Under the pieces are notes generated by a model. That model was given only the letters and a program-made list of their open reading frames with translations, was not told the origin of the DNA and searched no databases. A stretch of DNA of 64,000 nt from an uncultured Clostridia bacterium (GTDB taxonomy: Bacteria > Bacillota > Clostridia > Christensenellales > UBA1242): contig CALVOG010000001.1 of the NCBI GenBank assembly GCA_944350265.1, forward strand, positions 21,470 through 85,469, given 5' to 3'. Position 1 is the stretch's first letter. Every line of letters begins with the position of its first letter. Positions 15,171-24,377 of this stretch are shown here, piece by piece. Made by a program: the position numbers and the translations under genes.

Positions 15171-15394
15171 AAGTGTTTGGTTTGAAAAATGCTGTTTAGA
15201 TTAAACACTTTTTATCTATAAATTAAACACTTTTTATATATAAGTGGTTTTGATATAGATGTCGTTCAAGGTGTTGCTTTAATCTTTGACCACAACTTGT
15301 GCAGTGGCTAAATTTAAGTGGTTTAGAGCAGGCGGAACTTTAAAGATAATTTTATGACAAAAAACAAGTTTCAATTTAAACAAAACACTTTTTA
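15171..15394. repeat. Three AAACACTTTTTA direct repeats and a complementary arm
   Basis: ATTAAACACTTTTTAT occurs at 15200-15215 and 15222-15237, and AAACACTTTTTA again at 15383-15394. AAGTGTTT at 15171-15178 can pair with any of the AAACACTT copies; pairing with the first gives a terminator-like hairpin with T-run. Otherwise the 15027-15495 gap is AT-rich and non-coding. Confidence 0.55.
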
Positions 15395-15495
15395 GATTTT
15401 AGGTTGCGTAGGATATGTAAATAAGGTAGCAAAAAACAGCGTTTTATAAAAAACAGTGACTTAAATGTTCTATTTGTGAAAAAAAGGAGAAGAAT

Positions 15496-16458
15496 ATGTT
15501 TGGACGTAGAGCCGACGGCAGGCGAGTTAAAGATTTGATGATAATTGAAAAGGCAGAGCCATATTTTATGCCACAGCGCATCGACGGCGTTAACCTCTAT
15601 AAGCAACAAATTATGTGCAAAAAAATGGACGAGTTCATCCTTAAAGAAAGGCAGGAAAACGGCGTGCATTTCAATTACACCGAAATTCTTATCGCGGCGG
15701 CGGTGAGAATGCTTTACGAGCGCCCAAAGGCAAACCGATTTATCGTTAATTGCCAGATTTTTCAGCGCAATGAAATCACAATTTCGATGTCGATTAAGCC
15801 GAAATTGACCGACGATTGCGACGAAGTTACGTTAAAATTCCACTTCACGGGAAGAGAAAATATCTATGACGTTAAAAAGATTGTTGACGACGAGATTAAG
15901 AAAAATTCTCAGCCAACAAGCGACCAGCACAGCACCACAAAGGCGGCTAAAATTCTTGGCAAGATGCCGTATTGGATGTTCAAAGTGGCAATGAAAACCA
16001 TCCGCTTTTTGGATAGGTATGGTCTTTTGCCGAAGTCGCTTATTGACCTCAGCCCTTTCCACACAAGTATGTTCATAACCGACCTTAAAAGCATAAAACT
16101 TGACAAGGTTTATCATCACCTTTACAACTTTGGCACCACCACAATTTTCGGCGCGCTTGGCAAGGTGAAGTATGTGCCGGTCAGCGACCGAACGGGCGAA
16201 ATTCACACCGAAAAAGTGATGGATTTGGGGCTTAGTTTGGACGAGCGCGTGGCAGACGGGCTATATTACGGCAACAGCGTGAAAAAACTTTTGAAATACA
16301 TTGAAAACCCTGAACTTTTGAAGGCAAGCCTCAGCGAGGTTGAAGTTATCGACAAGGCGAAAAAACGCGCTGAAAAGAAGGCTAAAAGGGCAGAAAAAAA
16401 GCGCCAGAAGCGCGAAGAGAAGGAAGATAACATCGTTAAACTTGACGAGATTGTTTGA
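15496..16458 (+). CDS. CoA-acyltransferase (E2-catalytic-fold) protein
   Basis: A 320-residue protein after AAAGGAG. The C-terminal two thirds follow the catalytic domain of 2-oxoacid dehydrogenase E2 / chloramphenicol acetyltransferase fold: YTEILIAAAVRML, then DLSPFHTSMFITDLKSIKL, GTTTIFGALGKV, and a final LGLSLDERVADGLYYGNSVKKL. In true E2 enzymes the last motif is D-H-R-x-x-D-G with a catalytic His; here the position reads D-E-R-V-A-D-G, so the His is replaced by Glu. No lipoyl or subunit-binding domain. The tail is a Lys/Glu-rich helix (KKRAEKKAKRAEKKRQKR). Similar stand-alone proteins occur in Clostridia with unknown function. Activity as a normal acyltransferase is doubtful. Confidence 0.7.
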   Translation: MFGRRADGRRVKDLMIIEKAEPYFMPQRIDGVNLYKQQIMCKKMDEFILKERQENGVHFNYTEILIAAAVRMLYERPKANRFIVNCQIFQRNEITISMSIKPKLTDDCDEVTLKFHFTGRENIYDVKKIVDDEIKKNSQPTSDQHSTTKAAKILGKMPYWMFKVAMKTIRFLDRYGLLPKSLIDLSPFHTSMFITDLKSIKLDKVYHHLYNFGTTTIFGALGKVKYVPVSDRTGEIHTEKVMDLGLSLDERVADGLYYGNSVKKLLKYIENPELLKASLSEVEVIDKAKKRAEKKAKRAEKKRQKREEKEDNIVKLDEIV

Positions 16459-16805
16459 TTATTCTAATTGATAATTTTTTAACATTTAAGCATTTCATTC
16501 GCTTGCTTTTGTTATCTTTTTGCTGTTTATAAATTGAAGAAGTGAAAGTATATTCGTTTAGAGTTATTTTATTCGAAACGTATGTTTTATATTGCAAAAT
16601 TCATTTTATTGTTTGCAAGTTTTCGGTGTTGGCATAGCGAGAAGATTCTTGTTTAAATTACCTTTGTTGTTTGTTATTTTAGCGTAGTATAAGAATATTC
16701 GCTTCTTACTATCTCTATTTTGGCAAATTTAAAAGTGGTTATGGGTATGGTCGCTTAGATTATTTTTATGTGGATTTTTTGTGAGCATATTCTTGCCTAT
16801 CTTTT
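16459..16805. other. AT-rich gap between convergent genes
   Basis: 347 bp between the plus-strand E2-like gene and the minus-strand helicase-loader gene. I see no ORF, no repeat copy and no clear terminator. Confidence 0.5.
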
Positions 16806-17696
16806 TCATTTCTTTTTTGTTCGTAAGTCTAAGCCAGCAAGGTTGAGGGTTATGGAGGTTGTGCGGTCGACAATACGCGAAAAAATACGCTCGTCATAGC
16901 GGTCATAAATTTCGTCCAAGGTGAGGTTCGAGGTTAAAATTGTGCAAAGTTTTCGATTTTTCCGCTCGTTTATCACGTGGAAAAGTAAGTCGACGGTGAT
17001 GTTTTTATAGAGCGTTTCGGTGCCGAGGTCGTCGATAAACAAAAACTCCGCCGAAAGGTATTTGTTCAAAATTTCCTCATTGTATGAAAAGCGATATTCC
17101 TTGAAATCTCGGCTCATTTGAAAGGCGGTGACAAGTTTGACAATCCTGCCCAAATCCATAAGTTCCTTGGCGATTGCCGAGGCAAGATAGGTTTTGCCAA
17201 CGCCCGTTTTCCCAGCAATGAAGATGAGGTTTTTCTTAAAATCGCTGTGGCACCACTCCTTCATTTTGTCATATAGTTTTTGATATTCTTTTGGCGCCGA
17301 CTTTTTGGCGTCATCAAATGAAACCAAATTTCCAAAATTGCTTTCTTTGAAAAGTAAGGCGGAAATTTCTTTTTTTAAGCAAGCGCACATTTTGCCGTCT
17401 TTATATCCGTTGTCATTGCAAAGGTGGCAACTAAATTTTTCGGTGAGGTCAATATTCTTTTCGCGCAAATAGGCTTTTAGTTCGTCGTTCAATTTATTTT
17501 CTTTTTTCCTATCCACCTTTTCGCCATACGCTTCCTTCTTTGCATTTTCGATTATTTCCTTTTGCAAAGCGCTTGATAAAGCCGAAAAAGTGGCGTCATC
17601 CATAAGTTTTTGACGCGCAACTTTAACGCTTTCATTGAGTTTTTCGTGGCGTTCTTTCAAAATACTTTCCGCTTCCATTAAAATTTCATTTCTCAT
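16806..17696 (-). CDS. DnaC/DnaI-type helicase loader
   Basis: A 296-residue AAA+ protein. The N-terminal half is helical and leads to a zinc-binding motif, CHLCNDNGYKDGKMCACL (Cys-x2-Cys ... Cys-x-Cys), as in DnaI. The ATPase part shows Walker A GKTGVGKT near residue 164, Walker B FLFIDDLGTE, sensor 1 TILTSNL and the arginine finger region RIFSRI. Known: DnaI/DnaC load the replicative helicase DnaB/DnaC at origins and forks. It lies 200 bp downstream of the DnaD gene on the same strand, the classic Gram-positive pairing of helicase-loading genes. A direct repeat AGTGGCGCT occurs twice between them, near 17838-17860. Confidence 0.9.
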   Translation of the reverse strand: MRNEILMEAESILKERHEKLNESVKVARQKLMDDATFSALSSALQKEIIENAKKEAYGEKVDRKKENKLNDELKAYLREKNIDLTEKFSCHLCNDNGYKDGKMCACLKKEISALLFKESNFGNLVSFDDAKKSAPKEYQKLYDKMKEWCHSDFKKNLIFIAGKTGVGKTYLASAIAKELMDLGRIVKLVTAFQMSRDFKEYRFSYNEEILNKYLSAEFLFIDDLGTETLYKNITVDLLFHVINERKNRKLCTILTSNLTLDEIYDRYDERIFSRIVDRTTSITLNLAGLDLRTKKK

Positions 17697-17897
17697 TTAA
17701 ACCTCTTAACCATATTTTGCGTTTTATATATTGATTTTTGTTTAATATTTATAATACCAATTATCATAAAATTTGCTTGATTTATCCTTTGCTTGATGTA
17801 TCTTATAAGAGTTATTTTGTATACATAAATTGTTAGCAGTGGCGCTTAATAGTGGCGCTAAAATTATGCAAAGTTGGTTTTAATGCCACTCTTATAA

Positions 17898-19325
17898 TCA
17901 CACCTCAATTTCATCGATGGATTGAAACAGCGCGTTCATTTCCTCGCGCGAGTAGGTGTGCTTATTCGTCATCTTGCTTCCGCTTGTCACAATTTGTTTG
18001 GCGTTTTTGGCGTCCTCAAGCGTTTTGATGTTCTTATCGTGGAAAGAGGAGAGGACGATGTTAAGATATTGCATCGGCTGTTCCTTCTTGGAGGCGAGGG
18101 TGGCGCCATAGGCTATGACGTCATCAGGGAGGAGCCACGTTTCCGTCCAAATTTTATACTTATCTCTGTCGAACTGATTGACATTACGGCTCAGCCCAAT
18201 CGCTTCCAAAATTTCCTTAATCTTCTTATCCACCGAAAGCACGCCATTTAGGTATTCATTAAGGCTTGGCAAACTCAAAATACCCAACTTGTGGAATTTG
18301 GTTAGCACCTTATCCAAACCTTCAAGCGTGCGGACGTTGGTTTTGAAGGCGTAGTTGGCAACACTTTCCAGCATCTCCACCGAGAAGCCGAGGTTGAACC
18401 ATTTATAGATATAATTTTCCACAACAGGCTCCAAATTCTCGTAATAAAGCCCCAAACTTGTGGTGATTTTCTTGGCGATATGTGTTGCTTCTTTCTTTTC
18501 GCATTCAAAATTTTCAATTTCCTCTCGCGACATAAGTTTCAGCGAAAAATACTTTTTAAGTTTATTGTCCAAATATTCAAAGTTACTCTTTTTGAGGTTC
18601 TTGGCAACATACAAAATCATCTCGTCGTCGAAGCCGAGTTCCTTCCACGTTTTATATAATGTGCGCTCTGAAATATTTGGCAGGCGTTTAAGTTTGAGAG
18701 TTTTAAACACATATTCAAGCCCTGTTGTCAGCGTTTCAAATTGCAAGATTTGATTTTCGATTTGTTTTGCTGTGGTAAGCCCGCGGTTTGCCCAATCTTT
18801 CGCTACGGTGGTTATATATGAATAACCAATTTTTTCGTCATTTTTGGCGTCCACGCAATATTTTATCACCATAAGTAACGCCTCTTTTTCCATATGGTAA
18901 TTTTCGATTATGTTGTAATATTCCTCATACTCTTTCGGCGTTATCATCCTGCCAGCAAGAATTTCTTGCGCTTGCAAGTTGAAGGTGGCGTATTTTTTGG
19001 TGTTGTATTTTTTAAAGCCACTGAGCGCGTTGGTTATCGGTAAATAGCGCACCTCGAATGGGATGACCTCAAGAACTTGCACCAAGCCTTGCTCTTGCCA
19101 ATAATAAAAGCAACTTTCCACCTCTTCTGCGGACATTTTAAGTTCGTTTGCGAAATTTTCAAGCGTGTTATCTTTGGCGCCGGCGTCTTGGCACTTATAT
19201 AGCCCATAGAGATAAACCTTCACGCAATCGCCAGTGGCGTAAGGGAGGTAGTTGTTCACAAAAATATTATCCACACTTATCGCGTTGTTTGCAACAGCGT
19301 CAACAGACAGTCGACAAAAAGCCAT
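17898..19325 (-). CDS. DnaD-domain replication initiation protein
   Basis: A 475-residue protein. The ATG at 19325-19323 has AAAGGAG eight bases upstream; an ATG seven codons earlier lacks a site. The first about 100 residues form a winged-helix domain (DCVKVYLYGLYKC, then FANELKMSAEEVESCFYYWQEQGLV) as in DnaD/DnaB primosome proteins. The middle and C-terminal parts contain DnaD-like helical repeats (EEYYNIIENYHMEKEALLMVI; later LSLPSLNEYLNGVL). The length is closer to B. subtilis DnaB than DnaD. Known role: recruiting the helicase loader at oriC and restart sites. The loader gene follows downstream on the same strand. Confidence 0.88.
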   Translation of the reverse strand: MAFCRLSVDAVANNAISVDNIFVNNYLPYATGDCVKVYLYGLYKCQDAGAKDNTLENFANELKMSAEEVESCFYYWQEQGLVQVLEVIPFEVRYLPITNALSGFKKYNTKKYATFNLQAQEILAGRMITPKEYEEYYNIIENYHMEKEALLMVIKYCVDAKNDEKIGYSYITTVAKDWANRGLTTAKQIENQILQFETLTTGLEYVFKTLKLKRLPNISERTLYKTWKELGFDDEMILYVAKNLKKSNFEYLDNKLKKYFSLKLMSREEIENFECEKKEATHIAKKITTSLGLYYENLEPVVENYIYKWFNLGFSVEMLESVANYAFKTNVRTLEGLDKVLTKFHKLGILSLPSLNEYLNGVLSVDKKIKEILEAIGLSRNVNQFDRDKYKIWTETWLLPDDVIAYGATLASKKEQPMQYLNIVLSSFHDKNIKTLEDAKNAKQIVTSGSKMTNKHTYSREEMNALFQSIDEIEV

Positions 19326-19344
19326 AGTTTTCTCCTTTTTATGC

Positions 19345-19374
19345 ATTTTAGCACAAACCGCCTTATTTTTACAA
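19345..19374 (-). promoter_or_regulatory. DnaD gene promoter
   Basis: On the minus strand: TTGTAA (19374-19369), 18-bp spacer, extended TGCTAAAAT with hexamer at 19350-19345. Confidence 0.65.
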
Positions 19375-19416
19375 CCTTTTCGTTATTTTTTAGAAAAATT
19401 CATAATAAAATGTGGT

Positions 19417-20868
19417 ATGAAAAAGTTTGCGGTTTTCTTTGTGTTGGTTTTTGCGCTTCCATTTTTTTTGGTGGGATGTGATGCGGAAAGTGAAAGTAAC
19501 TCATATGTCATTGTGTGTGAGTATGACGATGAAAGTAAGACGCTTTATGGCAGTGAAACGGTGAAATTTTTTAATCAGTCGAATAACGCGATTGAAAGTT
19601 TGAGTTTTTTCCTCTACCCAAACTCCTTTGCGGAAGGAAAAAAGGTGGTCAGCGACAGTTACTTCGACAAGGCGTATGTTGACGGCAAGGTGAGTTATGG
19701 AAACATTGAAATTTTAAGCGTGAAAAGTGGCGAAAACCTTTCATTTTCGGTGAGCGAGGAGGGCAATATCCTTTCGTGCGCGCTTAACAAAGAGGTTTTT
19801 CCTAACGAGAGCGTAACGGTGGACATTGAGTTTTGTGTGCAACTTGCAAACATCAATCATCGGCTTGGATACGGCGAAAACACGATAAACTTCGGCAATT
19901 TCTATCCCATTTTGTGTGTATACGAAAATGGATTCGTGGAAAATGAGTTCTCCACCTCTGGTGACCCTTTTTATTCAACTGTCGCAAACTACGACGTCAC
20001 GCTCACATTTGACGATGATTTCGTTTTGGCACACAGTGGTAATGCCGTCAGTGAAAGCGTGAGTGGCGGGAAAAAAGTGGTGGAAATTAAGGGTGAGAAA
20101 CTTAGAGATTTCGCTTTTGTGCTTTCAAAGAACTTTAAAAAGGCAAGTGCGATAATTGGCGAGGTTGTGGTCAATTATTTTTACCACGACGACCAAGACT
20201 ATGAGGAAAATCTGGGGGTTGCAGTGGATGCAATGAACACCTTTCAAAACCTTTTCGGGGAATATCCATATGAGGCGGTGAATGTGGTGCAAGCGAATTT
20301 CTGTTTTGGCGGGATGGAATATCCAAATTTGGTGCTTATCGCGGACGTGGTCGACGACAAGGAGACGTATAAGTATGTTATCGTGCACGAACTTGCGCAT
20401 CAGTGGTGGTATTCGCTTGTTGGCAACAACGAGTTCACTGAGGCGTGGCTGGATGAAAGTTTGACGGAATACAGCACCTTCCTCTTCTTTGAGCAAAATG
20501 AAAAGTATGGGCTTGAATACGAGAAAATGGTGGAGGGTGCACTTAACAGTTACCAACTTTTTGTAAATATTTATAAGGACGCGCTTGGCGAGGTGGATGA
20601 AAGTATGGCGCGGGCGCTACCAGAATTTGCAACCGAGCCTGAATATGTTAATAATGTTTACACGAAAGGCGTTTTGATGTTTGACAGCGTGCGTAAAACG
20701 GTGGGCGATAGAAAGTTTTTTAACTGCCTTAAAAACTATTTTAAGGACTATAAGTTTAAGATTGCAAAGGGCGGAGATTTGATTAATTCATTCTCCAAAA
20801 CGGCAAAAATAAACCTAACTTCGTTTTTTAACGCTTGGCTTAACGGTGAGGTTTCCGTGGGCGGATGA
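19417..20868 (+). CDS. M1-family metallopeptidase lipoprotein
   Basis: A 483-residue protein. I start at ATG 19417, giving a clean lipoprotein signal: MKKFAVFFVLVFALPFFLVG-C with Cys at about 21. A zinc site of the gluzincin type is complete: HELAHQWW with the third ligand in NEFTEAWLDES, 18 residues on. The substrate-binding element is FGGMEYPN, the local version of GAMEN. Known: M1 enzymes remove N-terminal residues from peptides; this one would be anchored on the outer face of the membrane. A TAAAAT at 19406-19411 ends only five bases before the ATG and there is no ribosome binding site, so the mRNA may be leaderless. The gene is divergent from the DnaD gene. Confidence 0.88.
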   Translation: MKKFAVFFVLVFALPFFLVGCDAESESNSYVIVCEYDDESKTLYGSETVKFFNQSNNAIESLSFFLYPNSFAEGKKVVSDSYFDKAYVDGKVSYGNIEILSVKSGENLSFSVSEEGNILSCALNKEVFPNESVTVDIEFCVQLANINHRLGYGENTINFGNFYPILCVYENGFVENEFSTSGDPFYSTVANYDVTLTFDDDFVLAHSGNAVSESVSGGKKVVEIKGEKLRDFAFVLSKNFKKASAIIGEVVVNYFYHDDQDYEENLGVAVDAMNTFQNLFGEYPYEAVNVVQANFCFGGMEYPNLVLIADVVDDKETYKYVIVHELAHQWWYSLVGNNEFTEAWLDESLTEYSTFLFFEQNEKYGLEYEKMVEGALNSYQLFVNIYKDALGEVDESMARALPEFATEPEYVNNVYTKGVLMFDSVRKTVGDRKFFNCLKNYFKDYKFKIAKGGDLINSFSKTAKINLTSFFNAWLNGEVSVGG

Positions 20869-21180
20869 GCGAGATTAAAACTCACTGGTAAAAGTGTTAC
20901 CGCGCGACGAGTGTTTTTTGAAGAGGATAGGATAGACATTCGCGGGCAGGTGCTACGACGAGATTCTTCGGCTTCGCCTCAGAATGACCAAGCGCGCTTG
21001 GATATGTGATGTGTTTTGGGGTTAGCCGTATTTTACTAACAAAAGAGATTGAATAAGTTGACAGTCCTAACGGAATAAACTATATCAAGTGCTAAGCGAT
21101 TTTTTGAAGTGGATAGGAATAGACATTCGCGGGCGGTGTTGCGTGTTAAACTGTATTGTTCATACCAACTTTTGGTAATA
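20869..21180. repeat. Composite repeat plus CCAAGCGCGCTTGG repeat
   Basis: A composite copy runs at about 20933-20989 (GACATTCGCGGG, CGACGAGATTCTTCGGC, loop TTC, GCCTCAGAAT). It is followed directly by a second-family copy at 20988-21080 that starts at the palindrome CCAAGCGCGCTTGG and ends TTGACAGTCCTAACGGAATAA. A third partial (GACATTCGCGGGCGG) is near 21121. No gene. Confidence 0.75.
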
Positions 21181-21225
21181 AGAGAAATTCTATTAAACAA
21201 GTTGACAAAAGTTTAAGGTGATTGC

Positions 21226-21255
21226 TTGACATTGTTGCGCTTTAGGTGATAAAAT
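21226..21255 (+). promoter_or_regulatory. trpS promoter
   Basis: TTGACA at 21226-21231, 18-bp spacer, TAAAAT at 21250-21255. The 5' UTR is only about 12 nt, so no T-box fits. Confidence 0.8.
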
Positions 21256-21273
21256 CTTTCCTAGGGAGCAAAA

Positions 21274-22263
21274 ATGAAGAGATTTTTGACGGGCGTGAAG
21301 CCGACGGGTTTTGCGCATCTTGGCAATTATTTTGGTGCCATAAAACCAGCGATTGAACTGTCGAAGCAAAAGGACAGCGAATGCCTCTATTTTATCGCCG
21401 ATTACCACGCACTGACAACGGTGGAAAGTGGAGCGGAAATGGAGGAATATTTTTATAATATCGCTTGCACGTGGCTTGCGTGTGGGCTTGACCCAGAAAA
21501 GGTGATTTTTTATCGCCAAAGCGACATTAAGGAAGATTTTGAACTTAACTGGATTTTGTGCAACGTCACGCCAAAGGGGCTTATGAACCGCGCGCACGCT
21601 TACAAGGCGATGGTGGAGAAGAACAGCGAAAATGGCGTTGAGAAAGACGACGGCGTGAATATGGGGTTATATAACTATCCAATTCTAATGACCGCCGACA
21701 TCGTGCTTTTCGACACCGATTTTGTGCCTGTTGGCTTCGACCAAAAACAGCACGTTGAGATTGCGCGCGATATTGTGCATAACTTCAACCTAAAGTATGG
21801 CAAAACGCTGAAAGAGCCGAATGAATATATCGACAAAAACTGCGCGACGCTGGTTGGCTTGGACGGAAGAAAGATGAGTAAAAGTTACAACAACACCATC
21901 CGTCTTTTTGGCACAAGTGGCGAACTTAAAAAGTCGATTATGCGCATTGTCACCGACAGTAGACTGCCGGGCGAGCCGAAGGACAAAGAATGCACCGTCA
22001 ACAAACTTTTCAAACTTTTTGCAAGTGCCGAAGAAGCGGAAAAATTTGAAAATGACCTCCTTGCAGGGCTTGGTTGGGGCGAGGCGAAAAATAGGCTTTT
22101 CGAGGTTGCCGATAGGTATATCTCGCCGATGCGCGAAAAATACAACCACTATATGGCGCACAAGGACGAAGTGGATAAAATTCTTGCAGACGGAGCGGTG
22201 AAAGCGCGTTCGATTGCAAGCAAGGTGCTTTCAAGGGTGCGAAAGGCGATTGGCGTAAAATAA
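21274..22263 (+). CDS. trpS: Tryptophanyl-tRNA synthetase
   Basis: A 329-residue class I enzyme that charges tRNA-Trp; the cognate tRNA-Trp(CCA) gene is in this window at 10550. The HIGH-type signature is PTGFAHLGNYFGAI at the start and KMSKS is exact (DGRKMSKSYNN, near residue 195). ADYHALTT and the D-x-x-Q-H-V segment (GFDQKQHVEIARDI) shape the adenylate site. Length and architecture match the bacterial family. GGGAGC precedes the ATG. It has its own promoter and no T-box leader, so tryptophan control by tRNA sensing is not visible. Confidence 0.96.
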   Translation: MKRFLTGVKPTGFAHLGNYFGAIKPAIELSKQKDSECLYFIADYHALTTVESGAEMEEYFYNIACTWLACGLDPEKVIFYRQSDIKEDFELNWILCNVTPKGLMNRAHAYKAMVEKNSENGVEKDDGVNMGLYNYPILMTADIVLFDTDFVPVGFDQKQHVEIARDIVHNFNLKYGKTLKEPNEYIDKNCATLVGLDGRKMSKSYNNTIRLFGTSGELKKSIMRIVTDSRLPGEPKDKECTVNKLFKLFASAEEAEKFENDLLAGLGWGEAKNRLFEVADRYISPMREKYNHYMAHKDEVDKILADGAVKARSIASKVLSRVRKAIGVK

Positions 22264-22559
22264 GCGCAAGTTCGTGTTAGACTCTTGTGGAAATAAAGTT
22301 TAAAGCGCTAAGTTGCATATGCCGAAGTGATGAAAATGTTATTCTAAGGTAACTTTTCATAATAACGCTAGATACGTGGCATCGCCCAAACCGCTAAATG
22401 TCAGCCTACTTGTCATTCTGAGCAAGGAGTAAGGCGACGCCAGCGAAGAATGACAAATAAGCTAATAGTCCTTGCGGAATGAGTTGTATGATGTGCTAAG
22501 CAGTCTTTAAATAAATGATAACATAAAAATCCAAGTTGAGGCTTGGTGAGGAGTAAGAA
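22264..22559. repeat. Composite repeat variant with long loop
   Basis: At about 22408-22456, TGTCATTCTGAGCAAGGAGTAAGGCGACGCCAGCGAAGAATGACA lies in pieces: the same ATTCT/AGAAT ends but a longer, GC-rich loop. It is followed by AGTCCTTGCGGAATGAGTTG. No gene in the 296 bp. Confidence 0.6.
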
Positions 22560-24377
22560 ATGATTAATGATGTTGAGATTAAAAAGAAATGGTTTGAGTT
22601 TTTTGAGAGCAAGGGGTTTAAGCGTATTGACAGTTATTCGATAATCCCTGAAAACGACCCAACCGTGCTTTTCACAACGGCTGGGATGCATCCGCTTGTG
22701 CCATATCTTTTGGGCGAAAAGCACCCGAAGGGCGACAAGATTTGCAACATTCAAAGGTGCATAAGAACAACGGATATTGACGATGTTGGTGACGACAGCC
22801 ACCTCACCTTTTTTGAAATGCTGGGCAACTGGTTTTTAGGCGAGTGCGACAAGAAGAAGATGATTGAATATTCTTATGAGTTTTTAACAAGTCCTAAATA
22901 TTTGGGGATAGATAAAAAACGCCTTGCCACCACTGTTTTTGCGGGCGACGAACTTGCTCCGCGTGATACGTTTGCGCATGATGTTTGGAAAGATTGCGGA
23001 ATTGAAAATGTTTACTATTTAGATAAAAAGCACAACTGGTGGGCGCTTGGCGGTGGCGTGGGTCCGTGCGGACCAGACACCGAAATGTTTTTGGATACGG
23101 GCAAGGAAAAGTGCTCTTCGTCTTGCTCGCCAGCGTGCGACTGCGGGAAGTATTTGGAGATTTGGAACGACGTTTTTATGCAATACGTTGTTGAAAAAGA
23201 GGGTGACAGCGTGAAGCCTTTGAAAAAACCTAATATCGACACGGGTATGGGGCTTGAGCGCACGGTTGTGGTTATCAATGGGCTTAAATCGGTCTATGAT
23301 TGCGGAGTGCTTAAAAAGGCGATTGACCTAATTTCCACTCACGCAAAAGTTGAATATCTAAGCGACGAAAAATCGAAGCGCTCATACCGAATTATCGCCG
23401 ACCACTTACGCTCTGCGCTCTTCATTTTGGGCGACGAGAGGGGAGTTGTGCCAAGCAATGTTGGGCAAGGTTACATTTTAAGGCGACTTATTAGGCGCGC
23501 CGTTAACTGCGCGAGAAATATCGGTTTAGACACCAAGTATTTTGCCGATATCATCGACCTTTATGTTGACCACCACGGCGAAGATTATGCTGACATAAAA
23601 CGCAATAGAGAGTTTGTGAAAGACGAACTTGCAAAAGAGGTGGAAAAATTCTCAAAGGCGCTTGAAGAGGGGCATAGAGAGTTTGAAAAGGTGATTGCTG
23701 GCATTGAAAGGCACAAGGAATTTGCAAAACGTAATGGCGAAAATGTGGAAAATATCATCCCTGGAAAGGCGTGCTTTAGGCTGTATGACACCTTCGGTTT
23801 CCCATTTGAACTCACCAAAGAACTTGCAAACGAAATCGGCTACGGCGTTGACGAAGAGGGATATAAAAAGGCGTTCTTAGAGCATCAAGAGAAGAGCAGA
23901 ACCGCGTCCGCTGGCACTTTTAAGGGCGGACTTGCCGACACTTCCACCGCAAGCGCGCATCTTCACACGGCAACGCACCTGCTTATGGCGGGACTGAGGA
24001 AGAAGTATGGCGATTTTGTTATGCAAAAAGGCTCGAACATCACGCCAGAGCGTATGAGGCTTGACTTCAACATCGACCACAAACTTTCAGCGGAAGAAAT
24101 TAAGTGGCTGGAGGACTTTGTGAATGACGCCATAAGTAAGGAAATCCCTGTCACGGTTGAAGAGATGACGTTTGACGAGGCAAAAAAGAGTGGTGCTGTG
24201 GGTGTTTTTGAGAGCAAGTATGGCGAAAAAGTGAAGGTTTACACCATTGGCGACGTTTCAAAGGAAATCTGTGGAGGTCCGCACGCTAAGAACACAAAAG
24301 ACCTTCATCACTTCAAAATTGTGAAGGAGGAGAGTTCTTCGGCGGGCGTTAGAAGAATTAAGGCGATTTTGGATTAA
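22560..24377 (+). CDS. alaS: Alanyl-tRNA synthetase, short form
   Basis: A 605-residue class II enzyme. The aminoacylation domain is intact (motif 1 PTVLFTTAGMHPLVPY; motif 2 region CIRTTDIDDVGDDSHLTFFEMLGNW; motif 3 GMGLERT). The editing domain is present with its zinc ligands HTATH near 467 and CGGPH near 580, so mis-charged Ser/Gly tRNA can be hydrolysed. The protein stops right after the editing domain: the C-Ala/DHHA1 oligomerisation domain of normal AlaRS (total about 870 residues) is missing. The stop is natural, with no homologous sequence behind it. A CxxxC-rich insertion (CSSSCSPACDC) lies in the catalytic part and may hold a metal. Confidence 0.95.
   Translation: MINDVEIKKKWFEFFESKGFKRIDSYSIIPENDPTVLFTTAGMHPLVPYLLGEKHPKGDKICNIQRCIRTTDIDDVGDDSHLTFFEMLGNWFLGECDKKKMIEYSYEFLTSPKYLGIDKKRLATTVFAGDELAPRDTFAHDVWKDCGIENVYYLDKKHNWWALGGGVGPCGPDTEMFLDTGKEKCSSSCSPACDCGKYLEIWNDVFMQYVVEKEGDSVKPLKKPNIDTGMGLERTVVVINGLKSVYDCGVLKKAIDLISTHAKVEYLSDEKSKRSYRIIADHLRSALFILGDERGVVPSNVGQGYILRRLIRRAVNCARNIGLDTKYFADIIDLYVDHHGEDYADIKRNREFVKDELAKEVEKFSKALEEGHREFEKVIAGIERHKEFAKRNGENVENIIPGKACFRLYDTFGFPFELTKELANEIGYGVDEEGYKKAFLEHQEKSRTASAGTFKGGLADTSTASAHLHTATHLLMAGLRKKYGDFVMQKGSNITPERMRLDFNIDHKLSAEEIKWLEDFVNDAISKEIPVTVEEMTFDEAKKSGAVGVFESKYGEKVKVYTIGDVSKEICGGPHAKNTKDLHHFKIVKEESSSAGVRRIKAILD

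Noticed and set aside
21232-21273. T-box leader for trpS
   Set aside because: The promoter lies only about 20 bp from the ATG. alaS and proS also show no T-box core (AGGGTGGNACCGCG).
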